Made by a program: the position numbers and the translations under genes. Below the pieces are notes generated by a model. That model ran no database searches and was not told where the DNA came from. It saw nothing but the letters and a program-made list of their open reading frames with translations. A DNA stretch of 64,000 nucleotides from Arthrobacter sp. PAMC25284 (GTDB lineage: Bacteria > Actinomycetota > Actinomycetes > Actinomycetales > Micrococcaceae), in contig NZ_CP080382.1 of NCBI RefSeq assembly GCF_019443425.1, positions 744,001-808,000 on the forward strand, read 5' to 3'. Every line of letters starts with the position of its first letter. Position 1 is the stretch's first letter. Of the stretch, positions 7,195 to 16,679 are shown one piece after another.

Positions 7195-8718
7195 ATGACG
7201 TCCAGTACTGACACCACCGTAGTTCCCGCCCACCACTACGTCCCGGAGAACCTGCCCACGCACATCCAGCACTACATCAACGGGAAGTTCGTCGATTCCG
7301 TCGGCGGGGCAACCTTTGATGTGCTGGATCCGGTTTCCAACGAAAATTACGCCACCGCCGCCGCCGGTCAGAAAGAGGACATCGACCTCGCCGTCGCCGC
7401 GGCCCGCGAGGCGTTCGCGAACGGTCCGTGGCCGAAGATGAAGCCCCGCGAACGCGCCCGCATCCTGAACAGAATCGCCGACGCCGTCGAAGCGCAGGAG
7501 GCACGGCTCGCCGAGCTGGAGACTTTTGACACCGGCCTGCCGATCACCCAGTCCCGCGGCCAGGCGCTCCGGGCGGCGGAAAACTTCCGCTTCTTCGCGG
7601 ACCTGATCGTCGCGCAGTTCGACGACGCCATGAAGGTCCCGGGCGCCCAGATCAACTACGTCAACCGCAAGCCGATCGGCGTCGCCGGCCTCATCACGCC
7701 GTGGAATACTCCCTTTATGCTCGAATCCTGGAAGCTCGCCCCGGCGCTGGCTACCGGGAACACCGTGGTTCTGAAGCCCGCCGAGTTCACCCCGCTCTCG
7801 GCCTCGCTGTGGGCACAGATTTTCAAAGATGCCGGGCTGCCGGACGGCGTCTTCAACCTGGTCAACGGTCTCGGCGAGGAAGCCGGTGACGCCCTGGTCA
7901 AGCACCCGGATGTCCCGCTGATTTCCTTCACCGGCGAAACCACCACCGGCCAGACCATCTTCCGCAACGCCGCCGCCAACCTCAAGGGCCTGTCGATGGA
8001 GCTCGGCGGGAAGTCCCCGTGCGTGGTGTTCGCCGACGCCGACCTCGACGCCGCGGTCGACTCCGCCCTGTTCGGGGTCTTCTCCCTCAACGGCGAGCGC
8101 TGCACGGCCGGTTCCCGGATCCTCGTTGAACGCGCCATTTACGAGGAGTTCTGCGAGAAGTACGCCGCCCGGGCGAAGAACATCGTCGTCGGCGATCCGC
8201 ACGATCCCAAAACCGAAGTCGGGGCGCTCGTCCACCCGGAACACTTCGCGAAGGTGGCCTCCTATGTGGAAATCGGCAAGTCCGAAGGCCGGCTCCTCGC
8301 CGGCGGCGGACGGCCCAAGGGACTGCCGACCGGCAACTACATCGCCCCCACCGTGTTTGCCGACGTCGCCCCGGACGCGCGGATCTTCCAGGAGGAAATC
8401 TTCGGCCCCGTCGTTGCGATCACCCCGTTCGAGAACGACGACGAGGCGCTGTCTCTGGCGAACAACACCCGGTACGGGCTGGCTGCCTATATCTGGACGC
8501 AGGACCTGACCCGGGCGCACAACTTCTCGCAGAACGTCGAGGCCGGCATGGTCTGGCTCAACTCCCACAACGTCCGGGACCTCCGCACCCCCTTCGGCGG
8601 GGTCAAGGCTTCCGGCCTCGGACATGAGGGCGGCTACCGATCCATCGACTTCTACACCGACCAGCAGGCCGTGCACATCACCCTCGGCACGGTACACACC
8701 CCTAAATTCGGCGCCTGA
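7195..8718 (+). CDS. hpaE: 5-carboxymethyl-2-hydroxymuconate semialdehyde dehydrogenase
   Basis: A 507-residue NAD-dependent aldehyde dehydrogenase. Conserved parts are present: the N169-type motif TPWNTPFML, the catalytic Glu269 in MELGGKSP and the nucleophile Cys303 in NGERCTAGSR, spaced as in the family. Context identifies the substrate: the gene is followed by hpaD, hpaH and hpaI, so it oxidises the ring-cleavage semialdehyde (CHMS) to the dicarboxylate. The start ATG follows AAGGAAA. It is separated from the GntR gene only by the 57-nt inverted repeat. Confidence in the ALDH family is very high, and in the substrate high from context. Confidence 0.93.
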   Translation: MTSSTDTTVVPAHHYVPENLPTHIQHYINGKFVDSVGGATFDVLDPVSNENYATAAAGQKEDIDLAVAAAREAFANGPWPKMKPRERARILNRIADAVEAQEARLAELETFDTGLPITQSRGQALRAAENFRFFADLIVAQFDDAMKVPGAQINYVNRKPIGVAGLITPWNTPFMLESWKLAPALATGNTVVLKPAEFTPLSASLWAQIFKDAGLPDGVFNLVNGLGEEAGDALVKHPDVPLISFTGETTTGQTIFRNAAANLKGLSMELGGKSPCVVFADADLDAAVDSALFGVFSLNGERCTAGSRILVERAIYEEFCEKYAARAKNIVVGDPHDPKTEVGALVHPEHFAKVASYVEIGKSEGRLLAGGGRPKGLPTGNYIAPTVFADVAPDARIFQEEIFGPVVAITPFENDDEALSLANNTRYGLAAYIWTQDLTRAHNFSQNVEAGMVWLNSHNVRDLRTPFGGVKASGLGHEGGYRSIDFYTDQQAVHITLGTVHTPKFGA

Positions 8719-8771
8719 GTCCCGACGCCCGGCCACCCCTCCCCCCGGATCCTCGAAGAAGAGAGAACACC

Positions 8772-9860
8772 ATGAGCAACTTCGTCCCCACCCCCACGGT
8801 GCCCGCCCCGGATATTGTGCGCTGCGCCTACATGGAAATCGTGGTCACCGACCTCGCCAGGTCCCGCGCGTTCTATGTGGACCTCCTGGGCCTGCACGTC
8901 ACCGAGGAAGACGAGACCACCATTTACCTGCGCTCCTTCGAGGAGTTCATCCACCACAACCTGGTCCTGCGCAAGGGGCCCATCGCCGCCGTCGCCGCCT
9001 TCGCCTACCGGGTCAAGTCCCCCGCCGAGGTGGACGCCGCCGAGGCCTACTACAAGGAACTCGGCTGCCGCACCGAACGCCGGAAGGACGGCTTCACCAA
9101 GGGCATCGGCGACTCCGTCCGCGTCGAGGACCCGCTGGGCTTCCCCTACGAGTTCTTCTACGAGACCGAGCACGTCGAACGCCTCACCCAGCGCTACGAC
9201 CTCTACTCCGCCGGGGAACTGGTCCGGCTGGACCACTTCAACCAGGTCACCCCGGATGTCCCGCGCGGCCGCAAGTACCTGGAGGATCTCGGCTTCCGGG
9301 TCTCCGAGGACATCAAGGACTCCGACGGCGTGACCTACGCTGCCTGGATGCACCGCAAGCAGACCGTGCATGACACCGCCCTGACCGGCGGCAACGGCCC
9401 CCGCATGCATCACGTCGCGTTCGCCACGCACGAAAAGCACAACATCATCCAGATCTGCGACAAGATGGGCGCCTTGCGGATTTCGGACCGGATCGAACGC
9501 GGCCCCGGCCGCCACGGTGTCTCCAACGCCTTCTACCTCTACATCCTGGACCCGGACAACCACCGGATCGAGATCTACACCCAGGACTACTACACCGGGG
9601 ACCCGGACAACCCCACCGTGACCTGGGACGTCCATGACAACCAGCGCCGCGACTGGTGGGGCAACGCCGTGGTCCCGTCCTGGTACACCGAAGCCTCCCT
9701 GGTCCTGGACCTGGACGGCAACCCCCAGCCCGTCATCGAACGCACAGACGCATCCGAGATGGCGGTGACCGTCGGCGCCGACGGCTTCTCCTACACCCGC
9801 AAGGACGACGGCGACGGTTCCGGCGCCGTCGAAGGGTTCAAGCTCGGGGCGCAGCTGTAG
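8772..9860 (+). CDS. hpaD: 3,4-dihydroxyphenylacetate 2,3-dioxygenase (type I extradiol)
   Basis: A 362-residue vicinal-oxygen-chelate dioxygenase with two repeated modules. The metal ligands fall exactly at His155 (LDHFNQV), His214 (MHHVAF) and Glu267 (HRIEIY), the same numbers as in Brevibacterium HPCD (iron) and Arthrobacter MndD (manganese); the second-shell His200 (TVHDTA) is also present. It cleaves homoprotocatechuate next to the hydroxyl to CHMS. Sequence alone does not tell iron from manganese use. It has its own ribosome binding site (GAAGAGAG), and its stop is 2 bp before hpaH. Confidence 0.95.
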   Translation: MSNFVPTPTVPAPDIVRCAYMEIVVTDLARSRAFYVDLLGLHVTEEDETTIYLRSFEEFIHHNLVLRKGPIAAVAAFAYRVKSPAEVDAAEAYYKELGCRTERRKDGFTKGIGDSVRVEDPLGFPYEFFYETEHVERLTQRYDLYSAGELVRLDHFNQVTPDVPRGRKYLEDLGFRVSEDIKDSDGVTYAAWMHRKQTVHDTALTGGNGPRMHHVAFATHEKHNIIQICDKMGALRISDRIERGPGRHGVSNAFYLYILDPDNHRIEIYTQDYYTGDPDNPTVTWDVHDNQRRDWWGNAVVPSWYTEASLVLDLDGNPQPVIERTDASEMAVTVGADGFSYTRKDDGDGSGAVEGFKLGAQL

Positions 9861-9862
9861 CC

Positions 9863-10648
9863 ATGCTGGATTCCCAGACCATTGAAGCCATCGCGGACGA
9901 ACTGCTGGCGGCCGGCCGCTCCCGGACTCCGGTGCCCCGGCTGACCGCCCGCTACCCCCAGATGACCGTGGAGGACTCCTACGCGGTCCAGCAGCTCTGG
10001 CGCCGCCGGAACGAGGATGCGGGCCGGCGGCTCGTGGGCCGCAAAATTGGCCTGACGTCCCGGGCGATGCAGGCCGCCACGGGCATCACCGAACCGGACT
10101 ACGGCGCGATCTTCGATGACATGGTCCTGGAAACCGGGTGCTCCGTGCCATGGGAGCAGTACACGCATCCCCGGGTGGAGGTGGAGCTCGCGTTCGTGCT
10201 GAAGAAGGACCTGGCCGGACCTGGCTGCACCATCTTCGATGTCCTGAATGCGACCGACTACGTGGTTCCGGCCCTGGAGATCCTGGACTCCCGGATCGAA
10301 ATGGAGGGCCGGACCATCGTGGACACCATCGCGGACAACGCCGCGATGGGGGCCATGGTGATAGGTGGCAACCCCGTCCGGCCCGACGCCGTGGACCTGC
10401 GCTGGGTGTCCGCCATCCTCTACAAGAACCAGACGGTGGAGGAGACCGGGGTCGCGGCCGGGGTCCTGGACCACCCGGCCAATGGCGTGCACTGGCTCGC
10501 CAACAAGATCGCCGCCCACGGCGACGGGATGAAAGCCGGAGATATCATCCTCGCCGGATCCTTCACCCGCCCGCTGTGGGTCTATCAGGGCGACACCGTT
10601 CACGCCGACTACGGACCCCTGGGAGCCATCACATGCCGCTTCGACTAG
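9863..10648 (+). CDS. hpaH: 2-oxo-hept-4-ene-1,7-dioate hydratase
   Basis: A 261-residue protein of the FAH/MhpD hydratase fold. Family signatures are [13 protein letters not shown] near residue 55, the metal-binding ExE in [12 protein letters not shown], and the C-terminal [14 protein letters not shown]. It adds water to the oxo-heptenedioate formed after decarboxylation and isomerisation. ATG at 9863 is 2 bp after the hpaD stop, and its stop overlaps the hpaI start, so the genes are translationally coupled. Confidence 0.93.
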   Translation: MLDSQTIEAIADELLAAGRSRTPVPRLTARYPQMTVEDSYAVQQLWRRRNEDAGRRLVGRKIGLTSRAMQAATGITEPDYGAIFDDMVLETGCSVPWEQYTHPRVEVELAFVLKKDLAGPGCTIFDVLNATDYVVPALEILDSRIEMEGRTIVDTIADNAAMGAMVIGGNPVRPDAVDLRWVSAILYKNQTVEETGVAAGVLDHPANGVHWLANKIAAHGDGMKAGDIILAGSFTRPLWVYQGDTVHADYGPLGAITCRFD

Positions 10649-11442
10649 AGCCGCAGCCCACCTTCCGGGATGCCCTCGAGGCCGCGGACCGGGCGCTCGC
10701 GGGGATGTGGGTCTGCTCCGGCAGCCCGCTCGTCGCTGAGATCTGCGCCGGAGCGGGCCTGGACTGGCTCCTTATCGACGCCGAACACAGCCCCAACGGC
10801 CTCGAATCCGTCCTCGCCCAGCTCCAGGCCGTCCATGGCTACCCAGGACACGTCCTGGTCCGGCCCCCGGTCAACGACACCGTCCTGATCAAGCAGTATC
10901 TGGACCTCGGCGCCCAGAATCTCCTGCTGCCCATGGTGAACTCGGCGGCTGAGGCGCGGGCCGCGGTCGCCGCCACCCGGTACCCGCCGCACGGGGTCCG
11001 CGGGGTCGGCTCCGCCCTGGCCCGCTCGGCCCGGTGGAACCGGATCCCCGAATACCTCGCGCGGGCAAGCGAGACCATCAGCCTGACCGTGCAGATCGAG
11101 TCCGCCTCCGCCGTCGACGCCGTCGAGGACATCCTGGCGGTCGACGGCGTCGACGCCATCTTCCTCGGGCCCTCCGACCTCGCAGCGTCCCTGGGGCTGC
11201 TCGGACAGCAGGAACACCCGAAGGTGCGTGCCGCCGTCGAACACTGCCTCCTGTCCGCCATGGCCGCCGGCAAACCCGCCGGCGTCAACGCCTTCAACCC
11301 CGACACCGCGCGGCACTACCTCGGTGCAGGGGCGGCCTTCGTCCTCGTCGGCGCCGACGTGGCCCTGCTTGCCCGAGGCTCCGAGGCGCTCGCCGCTGCC
11401 TTCGTCAACCGGCAGGACGACGCCGGGACCGCCAGCTACTGA
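10633..11442 (+). CDS. hpaI: 4-hydroxy-2-oxoheptanedioate aldolase (HpcH/HpaI)
   Basis: A 269-residue class II pyruvate aldolase. Visible motifs include the opening GMWVCSGSPLVAEI, LLIDAEHSPN, the catalytic arginine in VLVRPPVND, the metal-binding glutamate in QIESASAVD, and FLGPSDLAASLG. It releases pyruvate and succinate semialdehyde, ending the pathway. It overlaps hpaH by 16 bp and ends at a hairpin shared with the convergent EamA gene. No succinate semialdehyde dehydrogenase gene is visible nearby. Confidence 0.94.
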   Translation: MPLRLEPQPTFRDALEAADRALAGMWVCSGSPLVAEICAGAGLDWLLIDAEHSPNGLESVLAQLQAVHGYPGHVLVRPPVNDTVLIKQYLDLGAQNLLLPMVNSAAEARAAVAATRYPPHGVRGVGSALARSARWNRIPEYLARASETISLTVQIESASAVDAVEDILAVDGVDAIFLGPSDLAASLGLLGQQEHPKVRAAVEHCLLSAMAAGKPAGVNAFNPDTARHYLGAGAAFVLVGADVALLARGSEALAAAFVNRQDDAGTASY

Positions 11443-11464
11443 CCGCGCCTGATCCCCCGCGGTC
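11441..11464. terminator. Shared hairpin between convergent hpaI and EamA genes
   Basis: A 7-bp stem (GACCGCG with CGCGGTC) fills the 22-bp gap between the two stop codons and overlaps the hpaI stop codon. Such hairpins commonly act as bidirectional terminators; no long T-tract is present on either side. Confidence 0.5.
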
Positions 11465-12364
11465 CTAGACCCCTGCGTCCTGCGGTATCCGGGGGGCCGG
11501 GACGGCGTGGCGGCTCCGTAGTTGCGTCGCTATGGTCGCGGTGATCACCAGGCCGATGCCGAGGACCTGGACCATGGAGGGGCTCTGGCTGAGAATCAGT
11601 ACGCCGACCAGGAGTGCGATGGCCGGTTCCATGCTCATCATGGTGCCAAAAACTGCTGATTTCATCCGGCGCAGGGCCGACAATTCCAGCATCAGCGGCA
11701 ACACCGGGTTGATCAGGGCCAGGGCGGCGAAGATCAGGAGGTCGCCAGGGCGGAAATTGCCCATGCCGGGGCCACTGATCCCGGGAAGGGTCATAACGAG
11801 CGCGGCGATGGGCAGCGAGAACGCCAGTGTTTGCGAGCCGGGAAGCAGCCCGGAAGCCTGCTTCGTGAAGATAATGTAGCCGGCCCAGCCGGCCCCTGCG
11901 GCGAGGGCGAAGAAAAAGCCGGTCGGGTCAAACGAACTCTGCCAGGGCTCCGTCATGCACACGACTCCGGCGGCTGCCAGGGCCGGCCAGATAAACCGGG
12001 ACCGGCCGGTTCCCAACGCAACGGCGACACAGAGCGGACCGAGGAACTCGATCGCGCTCGCCAAGCCCAAATCAATACGCTGCGCGGCCGCCAGGTAGAA
12101 GCCGGTCATGCCCGCCGTGGCGACTCCCAGCCCGATCAAAGGCAGCAGGGCGGCCCGGCTGAAGGACCTCCACGGCGCCCGGGTCAGGATCATGATAAAC
12201 ACCGCCGCGAACAACAGCCGTAGCCATGCTGTGGAGGAACTGCCCAGACGCTCTGCCAGCGGCAGGGACAGCGCGACTCCCAACTGCACAAAGCCCATGG
12301 CCCCCACCACCATTACGGGTGCCAGTCCGGCGCCGGAGGTCTGCGGTGATACGGTTCTCGTCAT
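11465..12364 (-). CDS. EamA/DMT family exporter (RhtA-like)
   Basis: A polytopic protein with about nine or ten membrane helices and two EamA repeats; LGPLCVAVALG and SMEPAIALLVG mark the ends of the repeats, and the second repeat has the RhtA-like AALALINPVLPLMLELSAL. Family members export amino acids or metabolites across the inner membrane. An in-frame ATG at 12427 exists, but it would overlap the start of the divergent LysR gene; ATG at 12364 leaves a 61-bp divergent promoter region and is preferred. The LysR neighbour is its likely regulator. Confidence 0.88.
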   Translation of the reverse strand: MTRTVSPQTSGAGLAPVMVVGAMGFVQLGVALSLPLAERLGSSSTAWLRLLFAAVFIMILTRAPWRSFSRAALLPLIGLGVATAGMTGFYLAAAQRIDLGLASAIEFLGPLCVAVALGTGRSRFIWPALAAAGVVCMTEPWQSSFDPTGFFFALAAGAGWAGYIIFTKQASGLLPGSQTLAFSLPIAALVMTLPGISGPGMGNFRPGDLLIFAALALINPVLPLMLELSALRRMKSAVFGTMMSMEPAIALLVGVLILSQSPSMVQVLGIGLVITATIATQLRSRHAVPAPRIPQDAGV

Positions 12365-12425
12365 TTCGCCAGTAAACAGGGCGTGGTCCTTCGGCGTCCA
12401 CGAACGAAACACTAAGCTTTCGTTC

Positions 12426-13344
12426 ATGAAATCAGAACAATCGATTCCGTCGTCAAAGCGTCTTCAGCTGCTCGTTGACCTGGAGCGGCTGGGCACCATG
12501 TCCGCAGTCACGGCGGAGACGGGACTGGCTACCTCAGCAGTCTCCCAGCAGCTCAAAACCCTGGAACGCGAAGTGGGTACGGCGCTGTTGCAGGCAGACG
12601 GCAGGCTGGTCCGCCTGACTCCCGCCGGCAGGGTCCTGGCTGAGCGGGCCCCGGGGCATTCTGACGGCGTTGCAGACAATTCCCCGCGACCTTGCCCCCG
12701 ACGGTGAGCCGGTGGGAACCGTGCGGCTGGCCGCGTCGACCACCAGCCTTCGCCAACGGGTGCTGCCGTGGCTGCCGGCCTTTACCCGGCGATATTCCAA
12801 GGTCCGTCTGGAGCTCATTGAAGCCGAACCGCGCGAAGTCGTGGACATGATGGGCCAGCACCGGATTGATATTGGGCTGGTCTACGATTTCGCTTCAGCG
12901 CCGGGACCTGCTTATGAGGATTTCATCGCCGAACACCTCTACACCTTAACCTGGGGTGTCCTGGTGCCACCTGCGTCCGATCCGGACCCGGCTGGGGCGT
13001 CCCTGCCGGAGATCCTTGAATACCTGCGGGAGAGGCAGTGGATCACGAGTTCACGGGGCCCCGAAGACGAAGCTGCGATCCAGTCCCTGACCGCGTCGGC
13101 GGGATACCGGGCCCGCGTCCAGCACCGGGTTGACGCCTTGGACGTCGTCGAATCCTTCGTCAATATCGGCTTGGGAGTAGCGTTGTTCCCGGCCTCGAGA
13201 CCGCGGATGACCCCGGCAGTCCTGCTCGATACGGACCTTGCCTCGGTCCATCAGCGCATCTTCGCTTTGACCCGGCCTGCCTGGGCCAGCTGGCCGGCGG
13301 GACGGGTCGTACTGGAAAACCTGCGCTCGATGGCCGCGGCTTAG
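12426..13344 (+). pseudogene. LysR family regulator, frameshifted
   Basis: The N-terminal winged helix (KRLQLLVDLERLGTMSAVTA, then TSAVSQQLKTLEREVG) runs in one frame to about 12650. The effector domain (VGTVRLAAS... to RSMAAA) continues in the next frame. Removing one G from the GGGG run near 12654 restores a normal LysR protein of about 305 residues, including the linker APGILTALQTIP. It is divergent from the EamA exporter, a common LysR/transporter arrangement. It may be intact in the real genome; if not, it is inactive, since the DNA-binding part is cut from the effector domain. Confidence 0.82.
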
Positions 13345-13672
13345 CAGCCGGACTGCAGCAGCGGGACCTCGGGCCTCAGGCTGGGCGAGACAGGGGATTA
13401 ACCCAGGATTTACGAGCCCGGCCTGTTCAGCCCTTCGGGACTGCCACAGACTGTTTAGCACGTAGAGAATTGCTCCTTGGCGATCGTTCACGGGGAATCG
13501 TGGAACCAGACCAGCGGGAGTCCGGCGCAGTGATGCGTTGTGGCCCGCTCCGCGGCCCGCAAGTGCGTTTCGAACCCAGACCAAGCCACCCCGGTGGGCC
13601 GCGGCGGCGTCGAGGTGGATCTGGGCGGCCAGCCATTCAGGACCGAACGGCCCAGCGCCGGAACCCTGGCGC
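13345..13672. other. Intergenic stretch between LysR and decayed oxidase
   Basis: These 328 bp follow the LysR stop. Frames seen here are extensions of the broken oxidase frame on the minus strand and do not resemble any family. No RNA gene or clear terminator was recognised. Confidence 0.4.
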
Positions 13673-14900
13673 TTAGGCCGGGAATGCTTTTTGTCCGATG
13701 GAGTGCTGGAAGCGCAACAGGTTCCCCGGATCGTAATCGGACTTTGCACGGACCAGACGGGTATAGGTCTCGTCCGACCAGGGCCCGTGCCCTGTCGGCC
13801 TCGTCGCCGGGGACGCCGTGCAGGTTCACAAAAGTACGCCCCGACCTATGTGGGGACACGGCCTTGAAGATCGAAGCCATCGCGGCGGGGATCAGCTCGA
13901 TATTGGGCGGCGCCATCAGTCTGATGAGCACCAGGATGTAGGGCTCATCCCGACCCGACACCGCATCAGTGCCGTCGCTGACCCGTGTATAAGCTCCGCC
14001 CATAAGACGGATTTCAACCTCCAGCAGCGGGCAGCCGGTTCCCGGTCCCACTTCCTGCAGGAGGTCGGCAATCACATCCGCGTCGAACCCGCGCAGGAAT
14101 TCACCGGCGTGGAGGAACGGAACCGGCACCGGAGGATCCATGTGGATCATGTCGATGTCGGCGTAGCTCATTGGCGCCACCATATCCATCATGGGCGGCA
14201 AGGCCTCACGCATCGGTGCCAGCAGCCGGGCGCCTGAATCCGCATCACCGAGGTGGCCGAAACGCAGATGGACCAGGAACTGGTTTCGCATCGGTTCCGG
14301 AATAATATCCATATCCGGCAACCGGAGCAATGCAATAGACGTGGACACGGTCTCCGGCAGCGCCGGGGCCCACCGGCTGAACGCTGTCAGCACCTCCTGA
14401 GCTGCTGACCCGGGGTAGAAAACGCCCCCCGCGTAGAAATCCTTCACCTCGAAGAGGTCGAATGTCAGCGACGTGACAATGCCCAGGTTGCCCTTGCCTC
14501 CGCGCAGGAGGCCAAACAGCTCCGGCTCGTGCTCCGCGTCCACGGTGCGGAGTTGCCCGTCCGCGGTAACGACGTCGGCGCTGCGCACGTGATCGGCGGC
14601 AAAGCCGAAGACCCGCCCCATGACCGGAAGCCCGCCTCCCAGGGTATAGCCGACCACGCTGACGTCTGATGTTGAGCCGCTGAGGCCCATCAATCCGTGC
14701 GGCACTATGGCATCAATCACCGTGCGCCATTTGTCATTCGTTCCGACGACGTTCCAGGTGCCGGTCCGCACAGTTAGCGAACTCACCAATCTGAACTTCT
14801 CACCACTGTTCGGCTGGGACCGGCTGAACGACTCGACGTCACCGCTGAACGAGGCCCGGGAAGCACTGGGTACGCTTACGCCGGGCCTGCAGGTCCACAC
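13673..14900 (-). pseudogene. FAD-linked oxidase (BBE-like), 5' truncated and frameshifted
   Basis: The central part matches BBE-like oxidoreductases: VVGYTLGGGLPVMGR, SADVVTADGQL, LFGLLRGGKGNLGIVTSL. The first FAD half-domain with the usual GGH motif (about 110 residues) is absent, and upstream sequence does not supply it. Near 13775 the frame changes: the true C-terminus (SDETYTRL... DPGNLLRFQHSI, stop at 13673) is in another frame. The covalent-flavin cysteine position reads FAADHV rather than the usual xxCDN. With both a missing N-terminus and a frameshift this is a decayed gene. An intact paralogue is at 53058. Confidence 0.78.
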
Positions 14901-14976
14901 CTTTCAAGAGCTCCAGCTCTAACGACGTCAGCAACTATCCCGCGGACACCGGGCGCGGCCCCCGGTCCGGCGACAA

Positions 14977-15207
14977 CTACTGGATGTCCTCGTCCGGGGA
15001 CGGAAGCCGGTAGTCCAACTGCTCGTCCACTGATTCGACGCCGTCGATAGCATCAAGCGTCTCCCTGCGGTCCGCCGGAACCGACCCCGTGATGAAGCCG
15101 AGCGGAAGCACCTGCTCGACATGCATGCCCCGGGCACTCAGGGCTTCGGCGACGTCGGCAATGACCGGCAGATGCTCCCGATCTACCGTGACGCTGATCT
15201 TGACCAT
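14977..15207 (-). CDS. Small protein downstream of subtilisin gene, I9/ferredoxin-like
   Basis: A 76-residue acidic protein, ISVTVDREHLPVIADVAEAL at the start and a GVESVDEQ strand near the end. The beta-alpha-beta pattern and the VESVxE ending recall propeptide-inhibitor (I9-like) folds. It lies 40 bp after the S8 peptidase gene on the same strand, so the two are probably cotranscribed. It may be an inhibitor or folding helper for the peptidase (inference). Databases sometimes give such small proteins an aldolase name, which nothing in this sequence supports. Confidence 0.65.
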   Translation of the reverse strand: MVKISVTVDREHLPVIADVAEALSARGMHVEQVLPLGFITGSVPADRRETLDAIDGVESVDEQLDYRLPSPDEDIQ

Positions 15208-15247
15208 GTTTTCACCCTACGCCGCCCGGCGTATCGACGCATCTGAC

Positions 15248-16579
15248 TCAAACCTGCGACTGCGGTGAAATCGCGACGCCGGAGCCCACATCGACGGACG
15301 GCGCCATCAACCTGTCGCTCTCCTGAATAAGCACCGACCAGAGTTCCCGCCCGCGAAAACCCGATGCCTCAGCCCACAAGGCTGCGACGCCCGCAACGTG
15401 CGGCGTCGCCATGCTGGTACCGCTGATGCTCCGGTAGCGGGCCGGCATGGGCCACGATGAGTAGATTTGCCAGCCGGGGCCTGCGACGTCCACCTGTCCG
15501 CCCCGGACGGGAAGGCTGCGGGCAGAAAAGTAGGCGACATTAAACTGGTGGTCGAGGGCGCCGACTGCCATGATGAAGGGGCTGTTGGCGGGTGTTCCCA
15601 CAAAGCCGAATTTCGACTGGAGGCGCCTTGCGTTGTTACCGGCCGCCGCGATGATCAGCGTTCCTTGCTCCAGGGCGCGCTTACCGGCCATCACGTACGG
15701 GGGATGAACCTGCGCGACGTCGGCGCCGAGCGACATGGAAATGATGGCGCAGCCGTTGGTCACCGCCCAGTCGATGCCGGCCAGGATTCCCGCGTCGGTG
15801 CCGGAACCTGAATTACCGAGGACCTTTCCCGAAAAAATCTCCGCCTCGTGGGCGACCCCGTAGCGCGGCCCCGTGGACGGCGTCCTGGCACCGCATGCAG
15901 ATCCAATGCAGTGGGTGCCGTGCCCATGACCGTCCTCAGGGGATTCGCCCTGGACAAAGGAGCGGGTGGTGATACTGCGACCGGCAAAGTCCGGGTGGGT
16001 GGAATCGAAGCCGGTGTCCAGGACGGCAACCTTGATCCCCCGTCCTGAGTATGGGGACGACATGGCTTCGACTGCCTGCAGCCCCCAGGTAAAATCCGCA
16101 GTGTCCTGGAAAATGGGGACCGCGGGAACTGCTGCCCCGCTGGCATTCCCGGCCCCGTCAATACGACCGCTTAAGTCAGCTACGCCGTCTCGGTAACCCT
16201 TGATGTAATCGTTCGGAGGACTATCCAATACGTGGTGCACCAATTCCGGTGACACGGACAGGACAGCCCCGCGCGACTCGCGGCCTACTTGCATGGCACC
16301 GATCTGATCCGGGTCTGCGGACACAACGGCGATTCCCAGCGCATGGAAAACGAGGCCGCCCGCACCGCCCGTTTCCGCCTCATCCAGGCCGCGGCCATCG
16401 AAGTCCCGCGAATCCGCCACACCGGAAACTCCGGCGGATTCCAGCAGAGCGGCGGGATTAGCGTCATCGTCGGCGAAGACCACGATGTACCGGCCTGTTG
16501 TCTCGGCCATTTCCATCGAGCCCGCAGCCATGGCTTCCCGCCCGGCGCCGAAATTCGACGGTAATTCTGGATCTATCAC
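15248..16579 (-). CDS. S8 family serine peptidase (subtilisin-like)
   Basis: A 443-residue subtilase. The triad is Asp188 (VLDTGFDSTHPDF), His220 (GHGHGTHC) and Ser389 (GTSMATPHVAG), with oxyanion Asn315 (AAAGNN). Residues 28-118 look like an I9-type propeptide (GRYIVVFADD ... LSVSPELVHHVL). No signal peptide is visible in front of it, so the enzyme is either cytosolic or exported by an unrecognised route. A Cys in GTHC next to the catalytic His suggests proteinase-K-like relatives. The small gene at 14977 follows in the same operon. Confidence 0.92.
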   Translation of the reverse strand: MIDPELPSNFGAGREAMAAGSMEMAETTGRYIVVFADDDANPAALLESAGVSGVADSRDFDGRGLDEAETGGAGGLVFHALGIAVVSADPDQIGAMQVGRESRGAVLSVSPELVHHVLDSPPNDYIKGYRDGVADLSGRIDGAGNASGAAVPAVPIFQDTADFTWGLQAVEAMSSPYSGRGIKVAVLDTGFDSTHPDFAGRSITTRSFVQGESPEDGHGHGTHCIGSACGARTPSTGPRYGVAHEAEIFSGKVLGNSGSGTDAGILAGIDWAVTNGCAIISMSLGADVAQVHPPYVMAGKRALEQGTLIIAAAGNNARRLQSKFGFVGTPANSPFIMAVGALDHQFNVAYFSARSLPVRGGQVDVAGPGWQIYSSWPMPARYRSISGTSMATPHVAGVAALWAEASGFRGRELWSVLIQESDRLMAPSVDVGSGVAISPQSQV

Positions 16580-16679
16580 GGTATTCCCCTTTGGATTCCT
16601 CTGACACCAATTGTTTCGTCGTGCCCCCGAAGGGGCGCAACGGCCCGCCCCCCGAAGGTTCCGCGGACCAAACGAGCAC

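Noticed and set aside
7120..8736. 538-codon minus-strand ORF
   Set aside because: Antisense shadow of hpaE caused by high GC third positions.
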